Both the position numbers and the translations under genes were made by a program. A DNA stretch of 64,000 bases, from NCBI RefSeq assembly GCF_036250695.1, contig NZ_CP109427.1, forward strand, positions 5,890,001-5,954,000, given 5' to 3'. The notes below the pieces were generated by a model. It saw only the letters and a list, made by a program, of their open reading frames with translations, had not been told where the DNA came from and did not search any database. This document shows positions 57,372-64,000 of the stretch, in pieces (position 1 is the stretch's first letter; each line of letters begins with the position of its first letter). Source of the stretch: Streptomyces sp. NBC_01497. GTDB lineage: Bacteria > Actinomycetota > Actinomycetes > Streptomycetales > Streptomycetaceae.

Positions 57372-58169
57372 ATGACGCCCCTGACCCACGAACGCCACTG
57401 CGACGAGATCGTAGAGCAGGCCGACGCCCTGTGCGCGCTGCTCGACGACGCGGGCCCCGCCGCGCTCGGGCGCCGTGTGCCGACCTGCCCCGACTGGAAC
57501 ACCGAGCAACTCGTGCGCCACCTCGGGGAGTCCCTGCGCTGGATCTGGCACCTCGTGGAACAGCGCGGGCAGGAGGACCCGCCCCGGCGGGACGTGCCCG
57601 GCGTCGACGGCCCCGGGGACGCGGGCGAACTGACGGGCTGGCTGGCCGGGAGCGCGCGTCTCCTCGCGGGCGCACTGCGCTCCGCGGGTCCCGCGGCGGT
57701 GGTGTGGAGCTGGGCCTGGGACGCGAGCACCGGGTTCTGGGCACGGCGCATGTGCCACGAGGTACTGGTGCACCGGGCCGACGCGGTGTTCGCGCTGCAC
57801 GGGATCGACACCGCACTCGGCGCGTACCGGGTCGAACCGGCCCTCGCGGCCGACGCGCTCGACGAGTGGCTGCGGATCGTGGAGTTCACCGCGGCCACCG
57901 AGAACGCGCCGGGGCCGTCCGGCGGGGCGACCGGCACACTCCGCATGCAGGCCGCGGACGTCCCGGGAGCGGAGTGGCTGATCGAGATCGACGGGCCCCG
58001 AGTGCGCCGGCGCCACGCCCACGAGAAGGCCGATGCGGCCGTACGGGCCCCGCTCACCGCGCTGTTGCTGGGGGCGGTGCGCCGACTGCCGCCGCGCGCG
58101 GCGCTGTTCGAGGTCACCGGCGACCGGGGGCTGCTGGAGTCCTGGCTGGACACCGCCACGTTCGGCTGA
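57372..58169 (+). CDS. Mycothiol-dependent maleylpyruvate-isomerase-like protein (DinB/MDMPI fold)
   Basis: A 265-residue protein of the TIGR03083/MDMPI family. The N-terminal four-helix bundle shows CPDWNTEQLVRHLGESLRWI with the first histidine ligand, and the catalytic region FWARRMCHEVLVHRADAVFA has the conserved H-x-x-x-H/R motif. The C-terminal SCP2-like domain (about 160-265) includes EWLRIVEFTAATEN and ALFEVTGDRGLLESWLDTAT. Such enzymes use mycothiol with a divalent metal; many are of unknown substrate. ATG 57372 is chosen as it begins the domain (MTPLTHERHCDEI). Confidence 0.88.
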   Translation: MTPLTHERHCDEIVEQADALCALLDDAGPAALGRRVPTCPDWNTEQLVRHLGESLRWIWHLVEQRGQEDPPRRDVPGVDGPGDAGELTGWLAGSARLLAGALRSAGPAAVVWSWAWDASTGFWARRMCHEVLVHRADAVFALHGIDTALGAYRVEPALAADALDEWLRIVEFTAATENAPGPSGGATGTLRMQAADVPGAEWLIEIDGPRVRRRHAHEKADAAVRAPLTALLLGAVRRLPPRAALFEVTGDRGLLESWLDTATFG

Positions 58170-58209
58170 CGGCCCGGGCCGACGGCCGGGCGGCCTCGCG
58201 GGTCCCGGC

Positions 58210-58250
58210 CCGGGTGAGGGCCCCCACCGCCGGTGGGGGCCCTCACCCGG
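58210..58250. terminator. Perfect 19-bp hairpin between convergent genes
   Basis: The arm CCGGGTGAGGGCCCCCACC (58210-58228) pairs perfectly with 58232-58250 around the loop GCC. It lies between the mycothiol-dependent-isomerase-like gene and the convergent DUF5336 gene. Confidence 0.9.
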
Positions 58251-58306
58251 GTACTCACCCGGGCTCCGTGGAGTGCGGGATCGCGGGAGCCGCAGGCTCC
58301 GGGACG

Positions 58307-59074
58307 TCAGCCGCGCTGGATGCCCGTGGTGTCCTGGAGGATTCCCCTGCGCCCGTCCTGGGTCTGCGCGACGAGCCCGGGACCGCGCTGCTCCACCGCC
58401 AGGTACCAGGTACCCGGGGCGAGTTCGGCGATCGGGGACGGCGAACCGTCCTCCCCGTACAGGGGCCGCGCGACCGGCACCGCGAACCAGAAGGGGGAGA
58501 ACTCCGGCGGACCGCCCGCCGGGGACTGGGGACTCGGCGCCGGCGTCCCGTACGCGGGACCCTGCGCGCCGTAGGGCGTCTGGCCGCCGCCCGGGTATCC
58601 GTAGCCGGCGCCGACGGCGGAACCGGCCCCGTACGGGGCCGCCTGGGGCTTGGGAGTGGGCGCCAGCGGCGCCTGGAGGCCCGGCAGCAACGGAGTGGCG
58701 ACCGCGCCGAACGCGAGGATCAGCGCGGCGATGAAGCCGAGGACGATACCGGCACCGCGGCTGACACCGGCGCCGCCGTCGAAGTCGATGATCGTCCACA
58801 GCGCCGTCCACGCGGCGAACACGGTCAGCGCGACGCCGAACTGGCGGATGTCGAGCCCGGCGACCTTGCGCGGCTGCGCCGACGAGCGGGAGAAGACGAT
58901 CAGCGCCGCACCGATGACACCGCCCAGGTACATGCTCATCGCGAGCCCGAGGTTGTCCCACGCGTTCGACCCGAAACCACTGGCCGAGACCACGTCGAGG
59001 AAAGACGCGATGAACAGCAACAGCGCTGCCCCGATCACCACGCCGTCGCCTCGCATGAGAGAGCGGATGTTCAC
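58307..59074 (-). CDS. DUF5336 domain membrane protein
   Basis: A 255-residue protein. Four membrane helices occupy residues 10-130, starting DGVVIGAALLLFIASFLDVV and including LGLAMSMYLGGVIGAALIVF, the pattern of DUF5336. The cytosolic C-terminal part is Pro/Gly/Tyr-rich (GYGYPGGGQTPYGAQGP) and ends with a compact beta segment (FWFAVPVARPLYGEDGS and WYLAVEQRGPGLVAQTQDGR). Proteins of this type are common in mycobacteria and streptomycetes; function unknown. It stands alone. Confidence 0.84.
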   Translation of the reverse strand: MNIRSLMRGDGVVIGAALLLFIASFLDVVSASGFGSNAWDNLGLAMSMYLGGVIGAALIVFSRSSAQPRKVAGLDIRQFGVALTVFAAWTALWTIIDFDGGAGVSRGAGIVLGFIAALILAFGAVATPLLPGLQAPLAPTPKPQAAPYGAGSAVGAGYGYPGGGQTPYGAQGPAYGTPAPSPQSPAGGPPEFSPFWFAVPVARPLYGEDGSPSPIAELAPGTWYLAVEQRGPGLVAQTQDGRRGILQDTTGIQRG

Positions 59075-59182
59075 GTAAATGTCCTTCGTCAGTGGTCTCT
59101 TCGGGGGCGGGCGGGGGGAAGGCGCCCCGAGCGTGGCTACGAATGTATCGCCTGACCCCTCGCCCCGTCCGCCCGCCGGAAT

Positions 59183-60181
59183 CTACTCCAGGTACCTGTC
59201 GATGCCCTCGGCCATGCCCAGTGCGGCCCGCTGGCGCCACTTCGCGCTCGTGACCAGTGCGGCGTCCTTCGGGTCCCGCATGTTGCCGCACTCGATGAAG
59301 ACCTTGGGAACGGTCGACAGGTTGAGCCCGCCCAGGTCCGTCCTCGTGTCCAACCCGGTGCCCTGGCCGATGTAGTTGGAGCGGGCGGTGCCGGTCTCCC
59401 GCTGGAAGGCGTCCCTGAGGTCCTCGCCCAGCCTGCGCGATGGCGCGAGGATCTTCGCGTTGTCCGCGCCGCCCTGGTCCACCAGGCCCGGCAGGATGAC
59501 GTGGAAGCCGCGCCTGCCGACCGGGGCGCCGTCCGCGTGGATGGACAGCGCCACATCGGCCTTCGCCTTGTTGCCCGTCTCCGCTCGCTCGGTGACGCAG
59601 GGGCCCCACGGGCGGTCGTCGTCGTAGGTGAGGACGACCTTGGCGCCCTGCGCCTGGAGCAGGGCGCGCAGCCGGTGCGCCACGTCCAGGTTGAAGTCGG
59701 CCTCCGAGTAGCCGGCGTCGGTCGACGTCCCGGTGGTGTCGCACTCCTTGCTGCCGTTGCCCACCTTCACCTGCTTGTTGATCTCCGCGGCGTGCTGGTA
59801 GTTGTGCGGGTTGTGCCCGGGGTCGATGGCGACGACCTTGCCCGCGAGCGGCTCCGCCTTCGCCGCGCCCGTGGAGGGCGCACCCGGCGTCGCCGAGGAG
59901 GAGTGCCCGGTGGCGGGCGTCGCGGAGCCGGGTGCGGCCGCGCCGCCCGTACCGACGGCGTGCACCGGACCGCCCGAGCCCTGGCACCCGGTGAGCGCAC
60001 AGGACATGAGCGCCGCCACCGCGAGGACGGGACCCGCGGCGCGCAGCCGTCGGCGCGCCGCGAAGGGGCCTCCGCGACGACGGAGGGCCGACAGGTGCGG
60101 CCGGCGGGCGGGGAACTGCTGGGCCGGCGGGTTTCGGTGGAGAGGCACCCGCGCGATGGTAGTGGCGTGCGCGGCGGGCAT
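59183..60181 (-). CDS. N-acetylmuramoyl-L-alanine amidase lipoprotein (Amidase_3)
   Basis: A 332-residue protein. A long basic N-terminus precedes a hydrophobic segment ending LTGC, a lipobox, followed by a Ser/Ala/Gly/Pro linker. The catalytic domain (about 113-332) shows VVAIDPGHNPHNYQHAAEIN (first Zn-binding His), SEADFNLDVAHRLRALLQAQ (Glu/Asp region), ALSIHADGAPVGRRGFHVIL (Zn-binding His) and VFIECGNMRDPKDAALVTSA with the catalytic Glu. It cleaves the amide bond between muramic acid and the stem peptide. Its ATG overlaps the stop of the upstream methyltransferase (TGATG), so the pair is co-translated. Confidence 0.9.
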   Translation of the reverse strand: MPAAHATTIARVPLHRNPPAQQFPARRPHLSALRRRGGPFAARRRLRAAGPVLAVAALMSCALTGCQGSGGPVHAVGTGGAAAPGSATPATGHSSSATPGAPSTGAAKAEPLAGKVVAIDPGHNPHNYQHAAEINKQVKVGNGSKECDTTGTSTDAGYSEADFNLDVAHRLRALLQAQGAKVVLTYDDDRPWGPCVTERAETGNKAKADVALSIHADGAPVGRRGFHVILPGLVDQGGADNAKILAPSRRLGEDLRDAFQRETGTARSNYIGQGTGLDTRTDLGGLNLSTVPKVFIECGNMRDPKDAALVTSAKWRQRAALGMAEGIDRYLE

Positions 60182-60885
60182 CAGATGCCGTGTCCGATAC
60201 GGCGTAGTACGCGCAGCGAGCGCGTGACGGACGTCTCCTCGAACGCGCCCGAGGCGAGCGCACGGCGGTGGATCCGGTACGGCGCCTGCCCGCCGTCCGC
60301 CGGATCGGGGAACACGTCGTGGATCACCAGCAGGCCGCGCTGAGCGATATGCGGGGCCCAGCCCTCGTAGTCCCCGTTCGCGTGCTCGTCGGTGTGCCCG
60401 CCGTCCACGAACACCATCCCGAGCGGCCGGCCCCACACCTCGGCCGCCCGCGGTGAGCGGCCCACCAGCGCGATCACGCGGTCTTCGAGACCGGCCCGGA
60501 ACAGCGTGCGGCGGAACGTCGGCAGTGTGTCCATCACACCGAGTTCCGGATCGACCACTTCCGGATCGTGGTACTCCCAGCCCGGCTGCTGCTCCTCGCT
60601 GCCCCGGTGATGATCCACCGTCACCGCGACGGTGCCCGTCCGCCGTGCCGCGTCGGCGAGCAGCAGGGTCGAACGCCCGCAGTACGAGCCGACTTCGAGC
60701 AGCGGCAGCCCGAGGGCGCCCGCCTCGACCGCCGCCGCGTACAGGGCGAGTCCCTCGTCCCGGGGCATGAAGCCCTTGGCCGCCTCGAAGGCGTCGAGCG
60801 TCTCCCGTGCGGGGACGGGCGCGGGCCCTGGCATGGCGTACTCCCTGGTGGTCGCGGTGCGTACGGTGGCGGCTGCCCGGCTCAT
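60181..60885 (-). CDS. Class I SAM-dependent methyltransferase (Methyltransf_24/CmcI-like)
   Basis: A 234-residue methyltransferase. Motif I is LPLLEVGSYCGRSTLLLADA (residues about 60-79), the acidic motif VAVTVDHHRGSEEQQPGWEY, then MVFVDGGHTDEHANGDYEGW and GLLVIHDVFPDPADGGQAPY, typical of the Methyltransf_24 group where the metal-binding D and HD motifs are conserved. It is the first gene of a coupled pair with the amidase lipoprotein. Substrate unknown; a cell-wall or glycan target is suggested only by the coupling. Confidence 0.86.
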   Translation of the reverse strand: MSRAAATVRTATTREYAMPGPAPVPARETLDAFEAAKGFMPRDEGLALYAAAVEAGALGLPLLEVGSYCGRSTLLLADAARRTGTVAVTVDHHRGSEEQQPGWEYHDPEVVDPELGVMDTLPTFRRTLFRAGLEDRVIALVGRSPRAAEVWGRPLGMVFVDGGHTDEHANGDYEGWAPHIAQRGLLVIHDVFPDPADGGQAPYRIHRRALASGAFEETSVTRSLRVLRRIGHGI

Positions 60886-60888
60886 GGT

Positions 60889-60930
60889 GCCAAGCCGCCC
60901 CCGGCGCGCGGGCGCCGGGGGCGGCTTGGC
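60889..60930 (-). terminator. Perfect 19-bp hairpin terminator
   Basis: GCCAAGCCGCCCCCGGCGC (60889-60907) pairs perfectly with 60912-60930 around GCGG. On the minus strand it lies after the MFS gene that ends at 61053 and just before the methyltransferase gene, separating the two units. Confidence 0.88.
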
Positions 60931-61052
60931 AGGACACAGGACAGGGGACGGTGCGTACGGCGCGGGATCGCGGCCGGGGTCCCGCCGGGCCGGCGCCGAC
61001 GCGCCGTCCGCCCGGGAGCCGGGGCGGACCGTCCCCGGGCAGGGGTCAGGGG

Positions 61053-62933
61053 TCAGGCCGGGTCCGCGCCGCGTACGGCCGCACGCGGCGCGGGCAGGAC
61101 GAGGTCCACGTCCACCGGCACACCGTCGCCCGCGTACCCGGCGGAAGCGGCCTGGGAGCCGTGCCCCGACGCGGACCCGGCGAGGACGAAGTCGCCCGCG
61201 CCCGGCGGCACCAGGTCGTACCGGCCGTCCTCGCCCGCGATCGCGCGGCCCGCCTGCAGACCCCTGCGGTCGATCAGCGTGATCGTGGCCCGCGCGACCG
61301 GGAGGCCGTCGGCGCCGGTGACCAGGCCGCGGAACCCGCCGGAGGTCGCCAGCAGCGTGGTGGCGGGGCCGGAGGCGAAGACCGGCCGGCCCGTGGCCCC
61401 GGCGTCGGGGTCGAGCTCGGCGAGCAGTTCCGCGCTCGCCTGGGCACGCAGCCGCTCGCCCGCGTCCGCGGACGCGTCACGGCCCGCTGCCGCGGCGGCC
61501 CGCGCCGCCCGCTGGGAGGGGAGGAAGGCGGCGAGCACGAGCCCGCCGAGCACCGCGGCCGTCGCGATCGCGAAGGAGATCCGGAAGCCGTGCAGTGTCG
61601 GCAGCGCGACGCCGCCGCCCGCGTCGGCCGAGGTACGGGCGAGCACCATGCCGATGACCGCGCTCGACACCGAGGTGCCGATCGAACGCATCAGCGTGTT
61701 CAGACCGTTGGCGGCGCCCGTCTCCGACGCGTCGACCGCGCCGATGATCAGCGCGGGGAGCGACGAGTACGCGAGCCCGATGCCCGCGCCCACGATCACC
61801 GAGATGACGATGGTCTGCCAGGGAGCGCTCATCAGGCCGAGCCCGCCGCCGTACCCGATCGCGATGACGACCATGCCGATGATCAGCGAGACCTTCGGGC
61901 CGCGCCGGGCCGCTATCCGCGCGTACAGCGGGGCGGTCAGCATCATCGTCAGGCCGAGCGGCGCCACGCACAGACCGGCCGTCACCATGGACTGCCCGAG
62001 GCCGTACCCGGTCGACTTGGGAAGCTGCAGCAGCTGCGGCAGGACCAGCGAGATCGCGTAGAACGCCACACCGACCATCACGGACGCGAGGTTCGTCAGC
62101 AGCACCTCGCGGCGCGCGCTGGTGCGCAGGTCCACCAGCGGGGCGGCGGAGCGCAGTTCCCAGACGCCCCAGGCCAGCAGGATCACGACGGCGAGGCCGA
62201 ACAGGCCGAGCGTGGTGGGCGAGGCCCAGCCCCAGTCGCTGCCCTTCGTGATCGGCAGCAGCAGCGCCACGAGCCCGGCGGACAGACCGAGCGCGCCGGT
62301 CTTGTCGAAGCGGCCCGGCGCGCGCAGCGGGGACTCCGGCACGGCGAGGACCGTCAGCCCCATGGACAGGACGCCGAGGCCCGCGGAACCGAAGAACAGG
62401 GCGTGCCAGTCCGCGTTCTGCGCGACGAGCGCCGCGCCGGGCAGGGCCAGTCCGCCGCCGACGCCGATGGACGAACTCATCAGCGCCATCGCGGAACCGA
62501 GCTTCTCGCGCGGCAGTTCGTCGCGCATGATGCCGATGCCGAGGGGTATCGCGCCCATCGCGAACCCCTGGAGCGCCCTGCCGACGATCATGATCAGCAG
62601 ATCGTCGGTGAACGCGCAGACCAACGACCCGAAGACCATGATCGCGAGGCTGGTGAGCAGCATGCGCCGCTTGCCGTACAGATCGCCGAGCCGCCCCATG
62701 ATCGGTGTGGCGACAGCGCCGGCGAGCAGGGTCGCCGTCAGCACCCAGGTCGCGTTCGAGGGGGCCGTGTGCAGGAGGGTGGGCAGATCCTTGATGACCG
62801 GGACGAGCAGCGTCTGCATCACCGCGACGGTGATGCCCGCGAAGGCGAGGACGGGTACCACCGCGCCGGACCGGCGCCTGCCGGGATCCGGCGGGAGCGT
62901 CCCGGCGTCATGATCGGTCGTCGTCTGCGGCAT
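61053..62933 (-). CDS. DHA2-type MFS transporter with C-terminal carboxypeptidase-regulatory-like domain
   Basis: A 626-residue protein. Residues 20-510 form a 14-helix MFS transporter: FAGITVAVMQTLLVPVIKDL, GRLGDLYGKRRMLLTSLAIM (loop 2-3 motif), GIGIMRDELPREKLGSAMAL and a SETGAANGLNTLMRSIGTSV segment of the DHA2 type. A helical cytosolic linker follows (about 500-545). The last 75 residues (FRGLVTGADGLPVARATITL, IDRRGLQAGRAIAGEDGRYD, LVPPGAGDFVLAGSASGHGS) form a CarboxypepD_reg-like beta-sandwich (G-x-V-x-D-x-x-G-x-P-x-x-x-A-x-V pattern), not usual in exporters. ATG 62933 is the family-like start (MPQTTTDHD). Confidence 0.88.
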   Translation of the reverse strand: MPQTTTDHDAGTLPPDPGRRRSGAVVPVLAFAGITVAVMQTLLVPVIKDLPTLLHTAPSNATWVLTATLLAGAVATPIMGRLGDLYGKRRMLLTSLAIMVFGSLVCAFTDDLLIMIVGRALQGFAMGAIPLGIGIMRDELPREKLGSAMALMSSSIGVGGGLALPGAALVAQNADWHALFFGSAGLGVLSMGLTVLAVPESPLRAPGRFDKTGALGLSAGLVALLLPITKGSDWGWASPTTLGLFGLAVVILLAWGVWELRSAAPLVDLRTSARREVLLTNLASVMVGVAFYAISLVLPQLLQLPKSTGYGLGQSMVTAGLCVAPLGLTMMLTAPLYARIAARRGPKVSLIIGMVVIAIGYGGGLGLMSAPWQTIVISVIVGAGIGLAYSSLPALIIGAVDASETGAANGLNTLMRSIGTSVSSAVIGMVLARTSADAGGGVALPTLHGFRISFAIATAAVLGGLVLAAFLPSQRAARAAAAAGRDASADAGERLRAQASAELLAELDPDAGATGRPVFASGPATTLLATSGGFRGLVTGADGLPVARATITLIDRRGLQAGRAIAGEDGRYDLVPPGAGDFVLAGSASGHGSQAASAGYAGDGVPVDVDLVLPAPRAAVRGADPA

Positions 62934-63590
62934 GCGTGCGGCCTCCGTGAAGCGCGAAGTGACAGGGCGATGGTGGTGCGGGTGGTGCGGGTGCTGCGGT
63001 GATGCGGGTGGTGCGGATGGCGCTGGGCGGCCGACGGTTCGGGTGCGCTCCGGCGGTGCGGGTGATGGTGGTCGGGCTGGTGGTACGGGCGATACGTGCG
63101 GCACACGCCGGACAGGTGGTGCGGGTCTGACGCCCTCGCAGGGCCGAAGCGCCCTGACGGGGCGAAGGGCGCGAGCGGGATGGGCGGGATGGGAGGGATG
63201 AGCAGGATGGAAGGGATGCAGGGGTCGAACGGGTGGAAAAGGGCGGACTGGTTGAACGGGTCGAGGCGGTCGGGCGGGACGGGCCGCAGGGGTGGGGCCC
63301 GTCCCGTCGTGCTCAGAGATCCGAGAGCGGTCCGGCGTGGTGGGACAGCGGTTCCGTGGCGGGCCGGGCGGCGTCGGACATCAGCCGGGGCGCCCTCGGC
63401 CCACCTGTGCGTGCCTTGTGAACGTTTTTCTGTGCGTACGCTATTCCGCCCGGCGGCCCCCACGTTGGGAGGGGCCTGCGGCCGAGGTGGCGGGCCGGGC
63501 GGGCCGACCGCGGGACGTACGACCAAGGGCCCCCACGGGTGGTCCGTTAATCGGATGTCAGGGGCACCGCTCCGCTGCGAGCATGACGGG
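62934..63590. other. Low-complexity divergent intergenic region
   Basis: Two large MFS genes diverge from here. From 62965 to 63120 the sequence is built of gtgcgggtg/gatggtggt-type words, and from 63170 to 63260 of gggatggg/aggatggaaggg words. A lower-GC segment (63415-63450, gtgaacgtttttctgtgcgtacgctattcc) is promoter-like for the plus-strand gene. No gene seen. Confidence 0.5.
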
Positions 63591-64000
63591 ATGACCACCA
63601 CGCCCCCGGACCCGCCCGCGCAGGAGCCCTCACCCGTACGGGACACACCCCAGGACCAGGAGCCCCGCCGGTCTCAAGCGCAGGCGCGAGGAGCGCGGAC
63701 GCCCGCGGGGGCCTCGGCGGGGGCGGCGCCGTATGACGCCCCCGCTCAGGACCGGGCAGGAGACCGGACCCAGGACCGGGCAGGCGGACGGGCGGGGGAA
63801 CAGCCGCCCGCACGGCGGCCGCAGGCCCCCCTCGGCCGCGAACGGCCGCCGGGCCCGCGGAGCGGCCCCTCGCGCCGCGCACGCGCCGTGCCCACCTGGG
63901 CGGTGATCCTCATCGCCTGCGCCGGACAGTTCCTCGTCGTGCTCGACGTGTCAGTGGTCAACGTGGCACTGCCGTCGATGCGTACGGACCTCGGGATGAG
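63591..64000 (+). CDS. DHA2-type MFS transporter, N-terminal part (3' end outside window)
   Basis: The frame from ATG 63591 is open to the window edge (136 codons). The first 100 residues are disordered, rich in Pro, Gln, Arg, Ala and Asp. They lead into VPTWAVILIACAGQFLVVLD followed by VSVVNVALPSMRTDLGM, the unmistakable first helix and motif C-like LDVSVVNVALP segment of DHA2 drug exporters. The long N-terminal extension is unusual but seen in some streptomycete members. The rest of the transporter lies outside. It is divergent from another MFS gene. Confidence 0.87.
   Translation, partial: MTTTPPDPPAQEPSPVRDTPQDQEPRRSQAQARGARTPAGASAGAAPYDAPAQDRAGDRTQDRAGGRAGEQPPARRPQAPLGRERPPGPRSGPSRRARAVPTWAVILIACAGQFLVVLDVSVVNVALPSMRTDLGM

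Noticed and set aside
57105..60263. 1052-codon minus-strand open frame
   Set aside because: It crosses the isomerase-like, DUF5336 and amidase genes in a frame without family similarity and is highly Arg/Pro/Gly-rich.

Overview
The window is chromosomal DNA of a Streptomyces (or very close actinomycete). The base composition is very GC-rich with strong third-position GC. GTG starts and GTGA/ATGA overlaps are frequent. Recognisable streptomycete families include DUF6480, DUF2277, DUF6414, DUF5336, TIGR03668 and TIGR03620 F420 enzymes, a mycothiol-dependent-isomerase-like protein, and an ABC sugar operon without its own ATPase. The species cannot be named from the sequence alone.

Region 1 (1-6.8 kb) is a Ter stress-response locus. 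It holds the C-terminus of a TerA-type protein, a DUF6480 membrane peptide and a TerD protein. Divergent from TerD is a translationally coupled three-gene operon: a CitE/HpcH-like lyase, a large PRTase_2-TRSP-PRTase_1-PELOTA_1 fusion, and a Cof-type HAD phosphatase. This matches the Ter-associated biosynthetic module predicted to make a nucleoside-like metabolite. Region 2 (7-11.1 kb) has a MalY-type PLP enzyme, an FmdB zinc ribbon, a long coiled-coil protein and a DUF4097 lipoprotein.

Region 3 (11.5-18.8 kb) is an accessory island at a tRNA-Val(TAC) gene. The 3' part of the tRNA plus its terminator (97 bp, one mismatch) is repeated 2.04 kb downstream, bracketing an integrase-less segment that carries a DUF6414 gene. 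Several hundred further bases are imperfectly repeated after each copy, suggesting two elements stacked at the same site. Beyond lie orphan small genes, a frameshifted C-terminal fragment of an ATP-dependent DNA ligase, a degenerate tRNA-like sequence, a PASTA-like membrane protein, a regulator that has lost its HTH and a small Cys-rich protein.

Region 4 (19-31.4 kb) returns to core genes: a secreted peptide, an AhpD-like protein, an MFS exporter, a HAD hydrolase, a GH25 lysozyme, and a sugar-uptake operon (solute-binding protein, two permeases, GH3 beta-glucosidase) with a divergent LacI regulator. Region 5 (31.4-44 kb) contains DUF2277, a DedA-like membrane protein, a PhoD-type phosphatase/phosphodiesterase, a TIGR03668 F420 enzyme, and a sigma factor/membrane protein/secreted protein trio whose last two members share an SH3-like domain. 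It also has a secreted HNH nuclease, a GDT1/TMEM165 cation exporter behind a yybP-ykoY-type manganese riboswitch, a HAD phosphatase, a peptidoglycan-binding protein, a GNAT acetyltransferase and a coupled pair of unknown genes.

Region 6 (44-64 kb) has a GT87/PAP2 fusion, a 57-residue hydrophobic protein, an anchored prenyltransferase/squalene-oxidase-repeat protein and a TIGR03620 F420 oxidoreductase. A glycosyltransferase-methyltransferase-prenyltransferase-like operon follows, then a small membrane protein followed by 16-bp tandem repeats. Next come a GntR regulator and a divergent SHS-type MFS transporter with a perfect palindromic operator between them. The region continues with a mycothiol-dependent-isomerase-like protein, DUF5336, an amidase lipoprotein coupled to a methyltransferase, and an MFS exporter with an extra C-terminal beta-sandwich-like domain. 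It ends with the start of a DHA2-type exporter cut by the window edge.
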